From the NCBI RefSeq assembly GCF_014805685.1, contig NC_060887.1, positions 14,447,963 through 14,511,962 on the forward strand: a stretch of 64,000 nt of DNA. The letters run 5' to 3'. The position numbers and the translations under genes are program-made. Shown in pieces: positions 23,496 through 36,159 of this stretch. The stretch is from Silurus meridionalis (taxonomy: Eukaryota > Chordata > Actinopteri > Siluriformes > Siluridae). How positions within the stretch are numbered: the stretch's first letter is position 1; each line of letters starts with the position of its first letter. The notes under the pieces are model-generated. The model was not told the DNA's origin. It searched no databases and was given only the letters and a program-made list of their open reading frames with translations.

Positions 23496-23931
23496 ATAAT
23501 TTTATTGTAGGTTCAAGACAATTACTATTTTAATCTAAGCAGTAAGTTTTAAGTCCTAAAAAACGGCTGATCAAATTTACCTTAAGCTCTGCCCATAGTT
23601 AAGATTGCACACAAGCAACCCAACATTAGCTAATTCATATAATTAAGAGTTTATGCTAGCAATAAATTGTAAGAACTTGCTGATCAAATTTAGCTTAAGC
23701 CTCACCTGCACTGACATAGAGACTCAAAACTGCTTAGTGAGCATAGTGGTCCAGGGCATGATGCTTGTGTGCGGGAAAACCTTTACCTCTTCCTGATATA
23801 TTTCATCTGACCCTTTAACCACCGCACTGCTATCTTTTCAAGTTTATTTCCTCGCTTTTGGTTCTGACCTCTTTGAATTTTCTCATAAAGCGCCTCATAA
23901 TTGTGCAAGAGTCTTCAATGCCTGTTTTCCT

Positions 23932-23981
<50 letters not shown>

Positions 23982-24307
23982 TGTCTGGGCCTCATGTATT
24001 TTGATGATATGAAAGTTGACCACATTTACATGCAAATCGAACTTCTAGATTAATGGAGGATGGAAAGAAAAAAAAAGAGATTGCATGGTAATATGCTATT
24101 ATGGCATTTAAATACATTTACGTGTGTTTGGATGCTGAATTAGCGTGCTCTGAGTGCCAGGAAATCATGTCTAGCCTGATTGCAATTTTGTTTCTCAATC
24201 GCTCGTACAATTTCATCAAGTTCTTCTGTCATTTCTAATAACAGCCTGAGACTGAGTGCTAAAAATGTACTATTTTGTCCAGCTAAATGCAGTGTCTGTT
24301 GCCCCTA

Positions 24308-24310
<3 letters not shown>
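23496..24310. other. intergenic DNA with a candidate regulatory stretch
   Basis: Contains a weak 40-bp direct repeat (near 23560 and 23680, both with ctgatcaaattta and cttaagc), a CA array 23934-23979, and a unique block 23985-24290. That block has catttacatgcaaatcgaac (an octamer ATGCAAAT) and homeodomain-type TTAAT cores. Confidence 0.4.

Positions 24311-24373
<63 letters not shown>
24311..24373. repeat. (TA)n microsatellite at the left side of a Tc1 copy
   Basis: About 31 TA units directly abutting the element's terminal repeat. Tc1 elements insert at TA. Confidence 0.95.
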
Positions 24374-24378
<5 letters not shown>

Positions 24379-24920
24379 AGACCAAAAGTTTGGACACACC
24401 TTCTCATTCAAAGAGTTTTCTTTATTTTCATGACTATGAAAATTGTAGATTCACACTGAAGGCATCAAAACTATGAATTAACACATGTGGAATTATATAT
24501 GGAATTATATACATAACAAAAAAGTGTGAAACAACTGAAAAATGTCATATTCTAGGTTCTTCAAAGTAGCCACCTTTTGTTTTGATTACTGCTTTGCACA
24601 CTCTTGGCATTCTCTTGATGAGCTTCAAGAGGTAGTCACCTGAAATGGTCTTCCAACAGTCTTGAAGGAGTTCCCCGAGAGATGCTTGGCACTTGTTGGC
24701 CCTTTTGCCTTCACTCTGCGATCCAGCTCACCCCTAAACCATCTCGATTGGGTTCAGGTCCGGTGACTGTGGAGGCCAGGTCATCTGGCGCAGCACCCCA
24801 TCACTCTCCTTCTTGGTCAAATAGCCCTTGATGCCTTCAGTGTGACTCTACAATTTTCATAGTCATGAAAATAAAGAAAACTCTTTGAATGAAAAGGTCT
24901 GTCCAAACTTTTGGTCTGTA

Positions 24921-24924
<4 letters not shown>
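24374..24924. mobile_element. internally deleted Tc1/mariner element
   Basis: Terminal inverted repeats tacagaccaaaagtttggac and its complement gtccaaacttttggtctgta, extended by a second matched block (aaagagttttctttattttc / complement). Interior includes attgggttcaggtccggtga and gtcttccaacagtcttgaag, which belong to a common fish Tc1 family. Most of the transposase gene is deleted. TA repeats flank both ends. Confidence 0.9.

Positions 24925-24990
<66 letters not shown>
24925..24990. repeat. (TA)n microsatellite between two TIR elements
   Basis: About 33 TA units between the right end of the Tc1 copy and the left end of the CAGTGGAACC element. Confidence 0.95.
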
Positions 24991-24994
<4 letters not shown>

Positions 24995-25918
24995 TGGAAC
25001 CCGGTTATGTCGATGATGTCGAGATAACCGATGATCGAGATATACGAAAATCAATATGGCGGCAATATATTAACGTGCTTGAAATTTCTTTATGTACATG
25101 ATGTGCGTTAATAAATGAGAATGTGCATGCACGTGTTTTTGGAGGTTTTTTTTACACAACAGCGTTGCCGCGATTTGTTTGTTGAAGGCATGCCATAAAA
25201 ATGTACATACAATACATGTTTGTTAACTGTCAGGAATCCACCTGCCACGCCCCCTTCGGAGTGGCAGGTGCTTTCTCGGCCGCTTTCTCTGAAGCTCCCG
25301 GTTTCAATCGCGCACATATGGTGCTTGTTTAGCACTCATCACCAGCTCCTATTTAAACTTCCACACTTTCACCGTCCGTTATTGTTGGTATATATTGGTT
25401 CACGGCGGTCGTTGTTATCGCTCATGCGTATCCCGGTACGTGCCTTTCCACCGCCACATTTTTAACGGCTGCGCTTTTCTTCCCAACGCGCACTGCGGAT
25501 TCTCCCGATCCTGCCGTTGTTAATTCTATGCTTTTGCTGCTCATCCCACGTTCTGTGCTGCGCTCCTACCAAGCGCGGCTTTCGCCTCCCGTTCATCGCA
25601 TAACATTTAACAACAAAAGTCATATGTGCACTATCTAACAGCAGAGCTTTACCAGTATACAATAGAACACCTGTAGCATCTGTAAGGTTTGATTTTTCCG
25701 CCACTTTCGCGAGTTCTTCTGCGGCTGCACAGTGCCGATCGACATAACTGACGTTAAATGGCAAATTTTCCCCCCTTGTGCTCGAGATATTAGGGTTCGG
25801 GGACATAACCGATAGAAAAATGCTTAGACAAAGAGAGAATTTGGCAGTTCCACTTCAAAAACGTCGACTAATAGGGTTGTCGAGTTAACCTAGGTCGAGA
25901 TAAGTGGGTTCCACTGTA
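24991..25918. mobile_element. CAGTGGAACC-ended element, copy A
   Basis: Ends are cagtggaacccggttatgtc and its complement gataagtgggttccactg, next to TA, which fits the Tc1/mariner (pogo/Tigger-like) superfamily. The interior is GC-rich and CpG-rich, unlike the flanks, and matches copy B (38262-39002) in reverse orientation. Copy A has roughly 200 bp more near 25640-25850. No transposase ORF. Confidence 0.85.
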
Positions 25919-26019
25919 TATAGTAAATAAAGATGATAATAACATATTGTGCGCACTAGTGGTAATGTGCACATAACAATTTTGCCTATTCCAGCTTCAT
26001 AATGACATCACGGAGCCGC

Positions 26020-26882
26020 TGGAAGTTAGACACATGGTGCTTTTCCACCTTTCACTTGAGGATGCCCCACAGGTGCTAAGTAGGGTTCCAGTCTAAAGAC
26101 ATACTTGGCCACTCCATCACCATCAGCTTCCTCAGCAAGGCAGTTGTCATCTTGGCAGCTCATTATAATGTTGGAAAACTGGCATTTGGCCCAAATTCTG
26201 AAGGGAGGGTATCTGCTCCAGAATATCATAGTACATGTTGGAATCCATGTTTCCCTCAATGAACTGCAGCTCCCCAGTACCAGCAGCACTTATGCAGCCC
26301 CAGACCATGATTCTACCACCACCATGACTGACTGTAGGCAAGACACTATTTCTTTTTGTACTCCTCACCAGGTCATCACCATACATGCTGGACACCATCT
26401 GAAACAAACAAGTTTATTTTAGTCTCATCAGACCACAGGACATGGTTCCAGTAATTCATGCTTTTGGACAGATTTTCTACAGCAAACTGTTTGCAGGCTT
26501 TCTTGTTAACCAGCTTCAGAAGAGGCTTCCTTCTGGGATGACGGCCATGCAAACCGACTTGTTGTAGTGTGCGGCGTATGGTCTGAGCACACACAAGTCG
26601 ACCTTCCGCTTCCGCAACCTTTAAAGCAATGCTGGCAGCACTCATGCTTCTGTTTATTTTAATCCAGCTTCTGCACCTGGCATGCAGCACAAGGATTTAA
26701 CTTCTTTGTTTGACCCTTGTGAGGCCTGTTCTGAGTGGAACCCGTTTTGGAAAACCTCTGTATGACCCTGGCCACTGTACTGTAGTTTCAGAGTGTATCT
26801 TCGTATAGCCTCAGCCATCCTTGTGGAGAGCAACAATTATAATTCTCATATCCTCACAGCGTTATTTGCCACGAGGTGCCAT
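26020..26882 (-). pseudogene. Tc1-like transposase pseudogene
   Basis: Minus frames read from a start near 26882 (MAPRGK, then a stop) through an HTH region, then GLHGRHPRRKPLL, NHVLWSDETKINLF (first catalytic Asp region), HGGGRIMVWGC and EGNMDSNMYYDIL, and end near a degraded DWNPT/HLWGIL region around 26060-26090. Several frameshifts and stops divide it. A DDE transposase no longer able to work. Confidence 0.85.
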
Positions 26883-27011
26883 GTTGAACATCCAGTGGTC
26901 AGTATGAAAGCATTGTACTTAAAGCAAAATATTTTGACAATAATGGCTGTATATTGAGTTATTTTTAGTCAACAATAAATCTATACAATATACAATATAC
27001 ACATTGACTAC

Positions 27012-27145
<134 letters not shown>

Positions 27146-27379
27146 GTTTATTATATTGATGATACAAAATCATATTATAGACTAGTAGACCTCATATAAA
27201 CCTGACAGTATTTTTTCTTTTTTTGCCAAATATGTTCACTATTTTATTATTAGCTAATTATTATTAGATTTATTAGCTAATACATTTCAGATGAGGCCAA
27301 AAAGGAAGAGGTTTAAGGCAGGAATATATTTTGTATGAAGATTTTGTTCAAAAGTGTTGGAGCCATAATAGTGTCATAA

Positions 27380-27810
27380 ACGTCACCAAAGCCCTCGAGC
27401 AGGATCTATTACCATCTTCTTTTTTCCTTCCTGTCTCTCTTCCAAGGAGGAATCTTCTACAATCAAACCACCACAGAGCTTATGATGTATAAACAACAAT
27501 GCCTCTCGCAAAGGGCTTTTGTTTGTCCCTCGTCACCAAAAATGATCCGCTTGAATATTTCACGACGTAATCTCGGCATGAAATAATCTAGCTGAGACGA
27601 GCCCAGACAAGCTCTGCGAACAAAACGTCAATCATCTCTCATCCAAAGTGATGCTGACAGCTAAACGTGGATCAGAGAGGAATTCATTACTGCTGAATAA
27701 TAAATGGAGAAATAAATTGTCTAATCTTCTCGGTATACAGTGAGCGCTGGCCGTGATGAATGTCGATATTAAACCCGGTGTAAATTCAAGATGACTTTGA
27801 GGAATGATCT
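27380..27810. promoter_or_regulatory. candidate enhancer block
   Basis: Unique, repeat-free, GC-balanced sequence between AT-rich flanks. It has aacaaaacgtcaatcatctc, gaaataatctagctgagacg, gaattcattactgctgaata and aaccttttctag nearby. No open frame of interest. Composition fits a conserved regulatory element of the irx desert. Confidence 0.4.
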
Positions 27811-28100
27811 TTCAATCATCTTTAGATCTCTTTGTACATTTCTTGAACCTTTTCTAGTACAACACTTGAGACATCAATGGTTTTGTTTATTTATTTTTTG
27901 GTTTTAAAAAGCCAATTATAAGTTTTGGTACCCTATCATTATAATAACATCAGTGTTGCTCAGAATGATGTAATTACATCAGACTCAATTATATACTGGA
28001 GAACATTTTTGTATTGTTATTGTTATTGATATGGGGCAATGTATTAAAAATGCATTACTCTTTACATGAGCTAAAACTAGCCAACATTTTAAATTGTATC

Positions 28101-30299
28101 TGACCAATCAGAACCCAGAGTTCCTCGCCAGTGTTATATTTGAATACGTAAATAACTCTTAAGTGTATCAAAATCTCAGATGCTTACCTAAAAGTCTAAG
28201 AGAGTATAAATCTAAATTTCTGTATTCACTATACAGGTTATGAACTCTCCATTAACTCCACACATGCTCCTTTGGGAACCCAAACAGCACAAACGTGGCT
28301 TTTTTTAACAATGGTCAACTCGATAGCCGCCCTAATTTGGCTCGTATGGGAGCAAGTGGCTTAGAAGGCCAAATGTTAGGCCTCTGACATTACGGATCGA
28401 TCGGAGGGAAGGAAGCGAGGAGAGGGGGCGAGGGGAGCTGAGGATTTCGCTCATTAGCCGATCGGAGGAGAGCAGAGGTGCTAGCTCGGTTGTCCCAAGA
28501 GAACACACACACACACACACACACACTCACAGTCACTTAGCCATTGGCCTTACTCAGAGTGTGTAAGCACTTAAAAAAACAATTCAGCTAAAAATCAAAC
28601 CAACAAAACATCCCACTTACATCAGGCATACAGCGAATATCATCTATAAACAAAACTTCACTGAAACGTTATTTTCTTGGGACAACTGGTCTTACTTTTT
28701 TCACCAGTGTAATGGTTTTGATTTTGTTCTCTAGGACCCTCCCTCTACATTTTACATTGCAGAATGCTGGCACATTAATTTGATATAAAAATGTTATTGA
28801 GTGTTAATTTACTTGAAAACTTTAATCAACATCCAGTAAGAAACAAATCACTTAGCATATTATTGTTATAGAGAACTAACTGGCGATGCGGTGTTAACAC
28901 TTTGAGTATAGTTGATTCATTATTAATGATTTATTAAGTGTTTTATTCTCCTTATTTTCTATTCTTGCTTATGTTATAGCAGACATAAAAATGTTCTATT
29001 ATTAGAGAAATTGCAGCAAAGTGTAAACTCTCCTGTCTTGAGGATGTTGTAAACACTGGTTTTCTTTTGACACTGAAAACTCTATCCATTAATGTTAAAA
29101 AAAATTCAGTCCGGAGTTTTTAACTTAACTAGATGTACAAGTCTGTGTACATGTGGTGTTACTATAGAGTCCATGACAAAAAACAAAATAAAAACATTCT
29201 CTACAAAAAATTTACTAAACTACATCTTTGAGGTAACAAAACTTGACACAACAGTAGGATAACAGGAAATCTCAGGAGGACATGCTTTGTAGCTTCATGT
29301 TAAAGGATCGGCTGGAGGACAGGATGTCGTGTACATCTTGTTTGTAAGGTACATAATTGGACCTTAAGGACTTCTTTTCTAAGACTATTTGCATTGTGGG
29401 TAAATTGTGAACAACGTGACAGCACCATGGTGCATTTAGACCTTTACACTATACAGTACATGAGCCTTTGGAGGTTAGATGCCATTGATGTTTCTCTCAA
29501 AAACCAGGAGCATTTCTAACAAACCCCGGCCATTAGCGAACAACAGTGGTTACCTCCTCAGTAATTAGCAGGACAGAAAAGCAATGATGTTGAGTTTTAA
29601 AAGGACAAAATGAGCTGCTTGAGCTAACAAGCCTGATATAATGAGACTCCACAAAATAGCGAAAGTGTGGTAAAGTTTATTTATTCATGTATTTATTGGT
29701 TTATTTAAAGCTCAGCTTCTTGCATAATTAAGTTTTAGCAGGAGTGGATGTTACCACAATAGACTTGATTTTTTTTCCTCTTTTACCCCAGCAATTAACT
29801 TTTTTAAAATCTATTAACGAACTACATGTTTGACATGGTACTTACTTTATGGCTGCTCTAAACAATCATTCCCTCACCAGCGTTCTCTTGTTTCTCTCTC
29901 TCAAAGCTAATATACAATTTTTACAATTAACAACTGACAATTACCCCTGAATTAAATGCCACTCAAACTAAACAGTTTCCGTTTTCTGAATATACAACAT
30001 TAAACAATTTTTTAGGCATTGTTATTTACAAACACTCATCATGCAATACTCAAGTAATAATGTACACAAGGGAGCTTAAATATCTGTCCTGAAGATGTCA
30101 AGAGAGTTAGTCGCACATTTATGAAGCGCTGACACTCTTTCTGTAAATGTTATGTTAAACAATGACCCTCCTTATGGAAAATATTATCAAATCAATGTTG
30201 TTGTGGAACATCTGCTGTATAAATCATACTAAAAAGTACTACAACAAGCATATGTTATTTGCGGCTGTCAAAAATCATTCAACTTATTGATTAATCTTC
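28101..30299 (+). repeat. 2.2-kb tandem duplication, copy 1
   Basis: Starts at tgaccaatcagaacccagag and runs to 30299, where the same 20-mer begins copy 2. Base-by-base reading shows the two copies nearly identical. Differences are almost all one- or two-base length changes in homopolymers (for example ccctccctc/ccctcctc, aaaaaaattc/aaaaaattc). It contains a GC-balanced block at about 28250-28500 (caactcgatagccgccctaa, acattacggatcgatcggag) that may be regulatory, and a CA array at 28503. Confidence 0.95.
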
Positions 30300-30701
30300 T
30301 GACCAATCAGAACCCAGAGTTCCTCGCCAGTGTTATATTTGAATACGTAAATAACTCTTAAGTGTATCAAAATCTCAGATGCTTACCTAAAAGTCTAAGA
30401 GAGTATAAATCTAAATTTCTGTATTCACTATACAGGTTATGAACTCTCCATTAACTCCACACATGCTCCTTTGGGAACCCAAACAGCACAAACGTGGCTT
30501 TTTTTAACAATGGTCAACTCGATAGCCGCCCTAATTTGGCTCGTATGGGAGCAAGTGGCTTAGAAGGCCAAATGTTAGGCCTCTGACATTACGGATCGAT
30601 CGGAGGGAAGGAAGCGAGGAGAGGGGGCGAGGGGAGCTGAGGATTTCGCTCATTAGCCGATCGGAGGAGAGCAGAGGTGCTAGCTCGGTTGTCCCAAGAG
30701 A

Positions 30702-30732
<31 letters not shown>

Positions 30733-32500
30733 GTCACTTAGCCATTGGCCTTACTCAGAGTGTGTAAGCACTTAAAAAAACAATTCAGCTAAAAATCAAA
30801 CCAACAAAACATCCCACTTACATCAGGCATACAGCGAATATCATCTATAAACAAAACTTCACTGAAACGTTATTTTCTTGGGACAACTGGTCTTACTTTT
30901 TTCACCAGTGTAATGGTTTTGATTTTGTTCTCTAGGACCCTCCTCTACATTTTACATTGCAGAATGCTGGCACATTAATTTGATATAAAAATGTTATTGA
31001 GTGTTAATTTACTTGAAAACTTTAATCAACATCCAGTAAGAAACAAATCACTTAGCATATTATTGTTATAGAGAACTAACTGGCGATGCGGTGTTAACAC
31101 TTTGAGTATAGTTGATTCATTATTAATGATTTATTAAGTGTTTTATTCTCCTTATTTTCTATTCTTGCTTATGTTATAGCAGACATAAAAATGTTCTATT
31201 ATTAGAGAAATTGCAGCAAAGTGTAAACTCTCCTGTCTTGAGGATGTTGTAAACACTGGTTTTCTTTTGACACTGAAAACTCTATCCATTAATGTTAAAA
31301 AATTCAGTCCGAGTTTTTAACTTAACTAGATGTACAAGTCTGTGTACATGTGGTGTTACTATAGAGTCCATGACAAAAACAAAATAAAAACATTCTCTAC
31401 AAAAAATTTACTAAACTACATCTTTGAGGTAACAAAACTTGACACAACAGTAGGATAACAGGAAATCTCAGGAGGACATGCTTTGTAGCTTCATGTTAAA
31501 GGATCGGCTGGAGGACAGGATGTCGTGTACATCTTGTTTGTAAGGTACATAATTGGACCTTAAGGACTTCTTTTCTAAGACTATTTGCATTGTGGGTAAA
31601 TTGTGAACAACGTGACAGCACCATGGTGCATTTAGACCTTTACACTATACAGTACATGAGCCTTTGGAGGTTAGATGCCATTGATGTTTCTCTCAAAAAC
31701 CAGGAGCATTTCTAACAAACCCCCGGGCCATTAGCGAACAACAGTGGTTACCTCCTCAGTAATTAGCAGGACAGAAAAGCAATGATGTTGAGTTTTAAAA
31801 GGACAAAATGAGCTGCTTGAGCTAACAAGCCTGATATAATGAGACTCCACAAAATAGCGAAAGTGTGGTAAAGTTTATTTATTCATGTATTTATTGGTTT
31901 ATTTAAAGCTCAGCTTCTTGCATAATTAAGTTTTAGCAGGAGTGGATGTTACCACAATAGACTTGATTTTTTTTCCTCTTTTACCCCAGCAATTAACTTT
32001 TTTAAAATCTATTAACGAACTACATGTTTGACATGGTACTTACTTTATGGCTGCTCTAAACAATCATTCCCTCACCAGCGTTCTCTTGTTTCTCTCTCTC
32101 AAAGCTAATATACAATTTTACAATTAACAACTGACAATTACCCCTGAATTAAATGCCACTCAAACTAAACAGTTTCCGTTTTCTGAATATACAACATTAA
32201 ACAATTTTTTTAGGCATTGTTATTTACAAACACTCATCATGCAATACTCAAGTAATAATGTACACAAGGGAGCTTAAATATCTGTCCTGAAGATGTCAAG
32301 AGAGTTAGTCGCACATTTATGAAGCGCTGACACTCTTTCTGTAAATGTTATGTTAAACAATGACCCTCCTTATGGAAAATATTATCAAATCAATGTTGTT
32401 GTGGAACATCTGCTGTATAAATCATACTAAAAAAAGTACTACAACAAGCATATGTTATTTGCGGCTGTCAAAAAATCATTCAACTTATTGATTAATCTTC
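30300..32500 (+). repeat. 2.2-kb tandem duplication, copy 2
   Basis: Second copy of 28101-30299, ending where a third, diverged start motif (tgaccagtcagaatccagaa) leads into unique sequence at 32501. The copies share all landmarks including the small ORF at 28332-28526 / 30531-30737, which is therefore not independent evidence of coding. Confidence 0.95.
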
Positions 32501-34527
32501 TGACCAGTCAGAATCCAGAAATGAAAATTCCATGGTGGTAATATGAATGAATTAATTTTTTTTTCTATGTTATATGTTAATTCCCCTGCTCAGCAGAAAG
32601 CACAGAAATCAAAATAGTTTCCAATTAACCTAGCTTCCAATGCCCCTGAAACTCTATGTTAGAAAATAATTCAAGGATTTTACTTTTAATACAGATTTTA
32701 AAGGGAATTAACTACACTAACTAGCGCTTGTCTAGCATTGTTTCTACATTTAAACTATCGTCATGTATGTCTAAGGCATACATTTCAACTCCATGCATGA
32801 CATAAGGACTACCTTTTTTCACATTTGTATTTGTGCAGACAAACACAGATGACAACTTTACGCTAATGCAAAAAAAGAGTTGCATACACTTATTGATCAC
32901 ATCACTTGCTAAATGTGTTCCATGAACTTTAACACACCACAGTTTCTGTCTCTGGAAAAACAACAATATAGCACAATATTTTAAAACTATATGTTAAATT
33001 AATACAAAGCAAAAAAGAACATTTTGTTTGCTAGCAACCTGTAACAGTATAAGATAAAAATAAATACACTTTTCAATCCACCCCAATCTTAAATAACAGC
33101 AATGTTGATTGTTGTTTTATTTCCAATGCAATTTTATGTTAATTTAACTGAAAGTATGACAGAAGAGGATACATGTAAATTGGAAGGTTGAATGTATCTA
33201 TAAACAGATAAAAGTACATATAAATGTGTTAGGAACAAGAAAAAAACAAATGTGCAATTTCAAACTTAAATGCAAAAATTAGCAGATAAATAAGCACAAA
33301 AAAAAAAAACCAACATAAAACAAATAAATAAATATTAATAAACAAAAGCACTTCAATACATTAACAAGGGAACACAACAGGGAAAACATGAAATAATGTC
33401 AAGAAAAAAAAGGTTGAAGAATATGGTGTGTGAACACGGTACAGACATGGATTTTGTGTCATTTGCTGGATGTATCACACCACATCATCATTCCAGCATT
33501 CCTGACCCCCTCTGTAATGCTGTGTGTTATCTTCACCATGACTCAGTCTTGAGTGTGTTTACTGAAGCCACAAAATCCACCCCGGCCCCAAGATTGAGCC
33601 TAATATGACACCCGAGTCATAATCTCCTTAGCCTAGCCAGGCTAAAATGAGCGTCCATCCATTCCTCTGTTCATTCTCGACCCCCATCTCCCTTCACTTC
33701 ACCAATGGAAAAAAAGGAAATGGCTAATCTCCATATTTACCCCATCTGCACCAGGCTCGGGCCTGCTAGATCAAAAGACAGCAGAGAGGGAAAAAAAGAT
33801 CAGATTAGGCTAGGATAAAGCCACTCCATGCCCAATCCACTGCTAAGCTAAGCTAATATGCTAAGCTAAGAGCTATAAGCCTGGTGTCTGAACCTGGTCC
33901 TCTTTGAGCTTTTCTGGGCTTAAACTAGGAGGAGGAGGAGGAGGAAGAGGAGGAGAGAACTTCAAAAACACAGCCCTTTAGCATAACGTGAAAATTCCAC
34001 TAGTTTGTCTCAACGTGACCAGCACACAGAGCACTGCATTTATCAATGACACAATGATTTATACTAATCATAAATTAGTTTAAATAAAACATATTATTAT
34101 TATATCTACACTGAAAGCAGTTAGCATTACATAGTACTAAATGCTTACTTACATTATTACATATTGTCCCTTTAAATTTTTTTATTTGAATTCTTTCACG
34201 AGCAGTTTAACTGAATAAGCTAGAAAAACTAATAAATAAACAAACCCCCAGAATTTAAAACATTATTATTAACATTAGCAAAATAACTGGACTCATAGCT
34301 AACTGTTATTTGTTTGGTTTACAGTATTATTGTTATTGTTAGATTCAGGAAACTTCCAAACAATCCTTTCTAAAGTACCAAACTAGCTCTTAGTCTTGTC
34401 TCAGTTACCCGAACAGATTAGCTGTGAAAGTGGCCTGTACATGTGTGTGTGTGTTAATAATGGTGTGAGTTATAATGATGCGTTTAAATAGTGTGTTTGT
34501 TAATGTGAATAAACCGACCTATAATCC

Positions 34528-34530
<3 letters not shown>
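32501..34530. other. intergenic DNA
   Basis: AT-rich to about 33400. The section 33420-33960 is more GC-balanced (gtaatgctgtgtgttatctt, tccatatttaccccatctgc) with repeated aagctaagct at 33844-33870 and a GGAGGA run at 33931-33955. No gene supported. Confidence 0.4.

Positions 34531-34531
<1 letters not shown>

Positions 34532-34591
<60 letters not shown>
34532..34591. repeat. (AC)n microsatellite
   Basis: About 30 AC units. Confidence 0.97.
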
Positions 34592-34594
<3 letters not shown>

Positions 34595-35226
34595 CAGAGA
34601 GGGCTAAGTGCTGTTTATGCAGTTTTTTATCGAGGGTCACTCAGTGGCTCAGGGGAACAGCCCTCTCTTTCTGTCTCTCTCCATATGAAAATTGATATTG
34701 AACTATGGAAAAGGAGAACAAAGATGAAGAGTAGGAGAATGACGATGAGGAGAAGGAGGAGGGAGTAAAACCCTCATGAGTTCGTAGCAATTAGATAAAT
34801 AGGATTTTCAACTCTTGTGCTTGGGATCGCAGTCATTTACAGACACTGTTCCCACTCTCTCTCCCCCTCTCTCAAAGTTGTGACAATTTTTAAAGGTTTG
34901 TTGCATTTTTTTTCCCATTTTCAACCAGTGAGCTGCTCCAAACATTAAACTCAATCCCTAACGAGACAGGAAGTGATGTTCATTAAGAGATGTGTTTGCT
35001 TAGGCTTAAACACACCTTAAAAATATTCCTTATGGTTAAAGTACCCTCAAGGACAGCATCCTGGTCACAGTGTTGAGCCAATCTGTAAATTAAACCAATT
35101 GTTATTGTTGTTTGTTTTAGATATATTTTTATTTATGTTCCTGGCCAGGTTAACTCTTTCTACACTTATGAAGAGACAACAACAACAACAACAAGAAAGA
35201 AACAAATTTCTTACCTCCTAGAACTC
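34592..35226. other. intergenic DNA
   Basis: Unique sequence with a GA-rich stretch near 34705-34770 and no recognisable gene or element. Confidence 0.45.
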
Positions 35227-35321
35227 ACTAAACAACTTTTTTATTTAACTTTCATTAAATATGTATGCATATACATACATATACAAACATACATTTCTAA
35301 AAGAGAGCCAGTTATCAATAG

Positions 35322-35409
<88 letters not shown>

Positions 35410-35490
35410 GCTCTTTTAGAAATGTATGTTTGTATATGTATGTATATGCATATATATTTAATGAAAGTTAAATAAAAAAGTTGTTTAGTA
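35227..35490. repeat. large palindrome around a (TA)n core
   Basis: Left arm 35227-35314 (actaaacaacttttttattt ... gagagccagtt) and right arm 35405-35490 (aactggctcttttagaaatg ... aaagttgtttagt) are reverse complements over about 86 bp. There is one 2-bp gap and about one mismatch. They are separated by about 40 TA units. A related arm lies next to another TA array at 39941-39970. Likely a hairpin-type MITE or an inverted duplication. Confidence 0.92.
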
Positions 35491-36159
35491 TCAATAAAAA
35501 TCTTAAAAATAGGAATTTAATGATATTTGTCTTGTAATCATTAAACTCAATATATATTCAATGATAATTGATAACAATATATAAATATTAACAATTTTGC
35601 TTATATATTAGCTTTCTCAACTATTTGTGCAGTGTATTTAAACTTTGCTTCATTCTGGTCATCAAAAGAAAAGAAAAAATGTTTTATTAAAGTTCTCCTT
35701 ATTAGTTTGGAGTTGTCAATAATTATGACAAATGCTAATGACAAAAAAATAAATAAATGATGTGCTTTCTAAGGATGTTTCTTTTATTGTTAAAGTACAA
35801 ATGAAAAAGTCACACTAATAATCAGTTATTTTGAAGGGTGGCAATAATTATGGAGTTTTTATCAATGTTCTTATCACTGAGTATGTTATCTTAAGAACTG
35901 CCATGGTGACACAGAGATGCTATTAGCTTTTTTGCACTTTTGAAGAAAAATGTCATTTTTCTCTTTTCTTAATTTTTTTTTGCAAAAAGATTTAACTTGT
36001 AAGTTGTTAGTAACCACACATTGAGGTAGAATAGTGGTGATAGCAATGTTGAGCAAAGTCATACATCTTTGGAGAAAACTTCAATAATGTTACTGTTAAT
36101 TATTATCTAACAGTTGCAAATAATAGTAAGGATATTATAGAATTCTGCCAAATGATTCT
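35491..36159. other. intergenic DNA
   Basis: AT-rich unique sequence, no feature recognised. Confidence 0.45.

Noticed and set aside
28332..28526. Small ORF conserved between the two tandem copies (28332-28526 and 30531-30737)
   Set aside because: Identity is due to a recent duplication, not selection, and part of it is a CA repeat.
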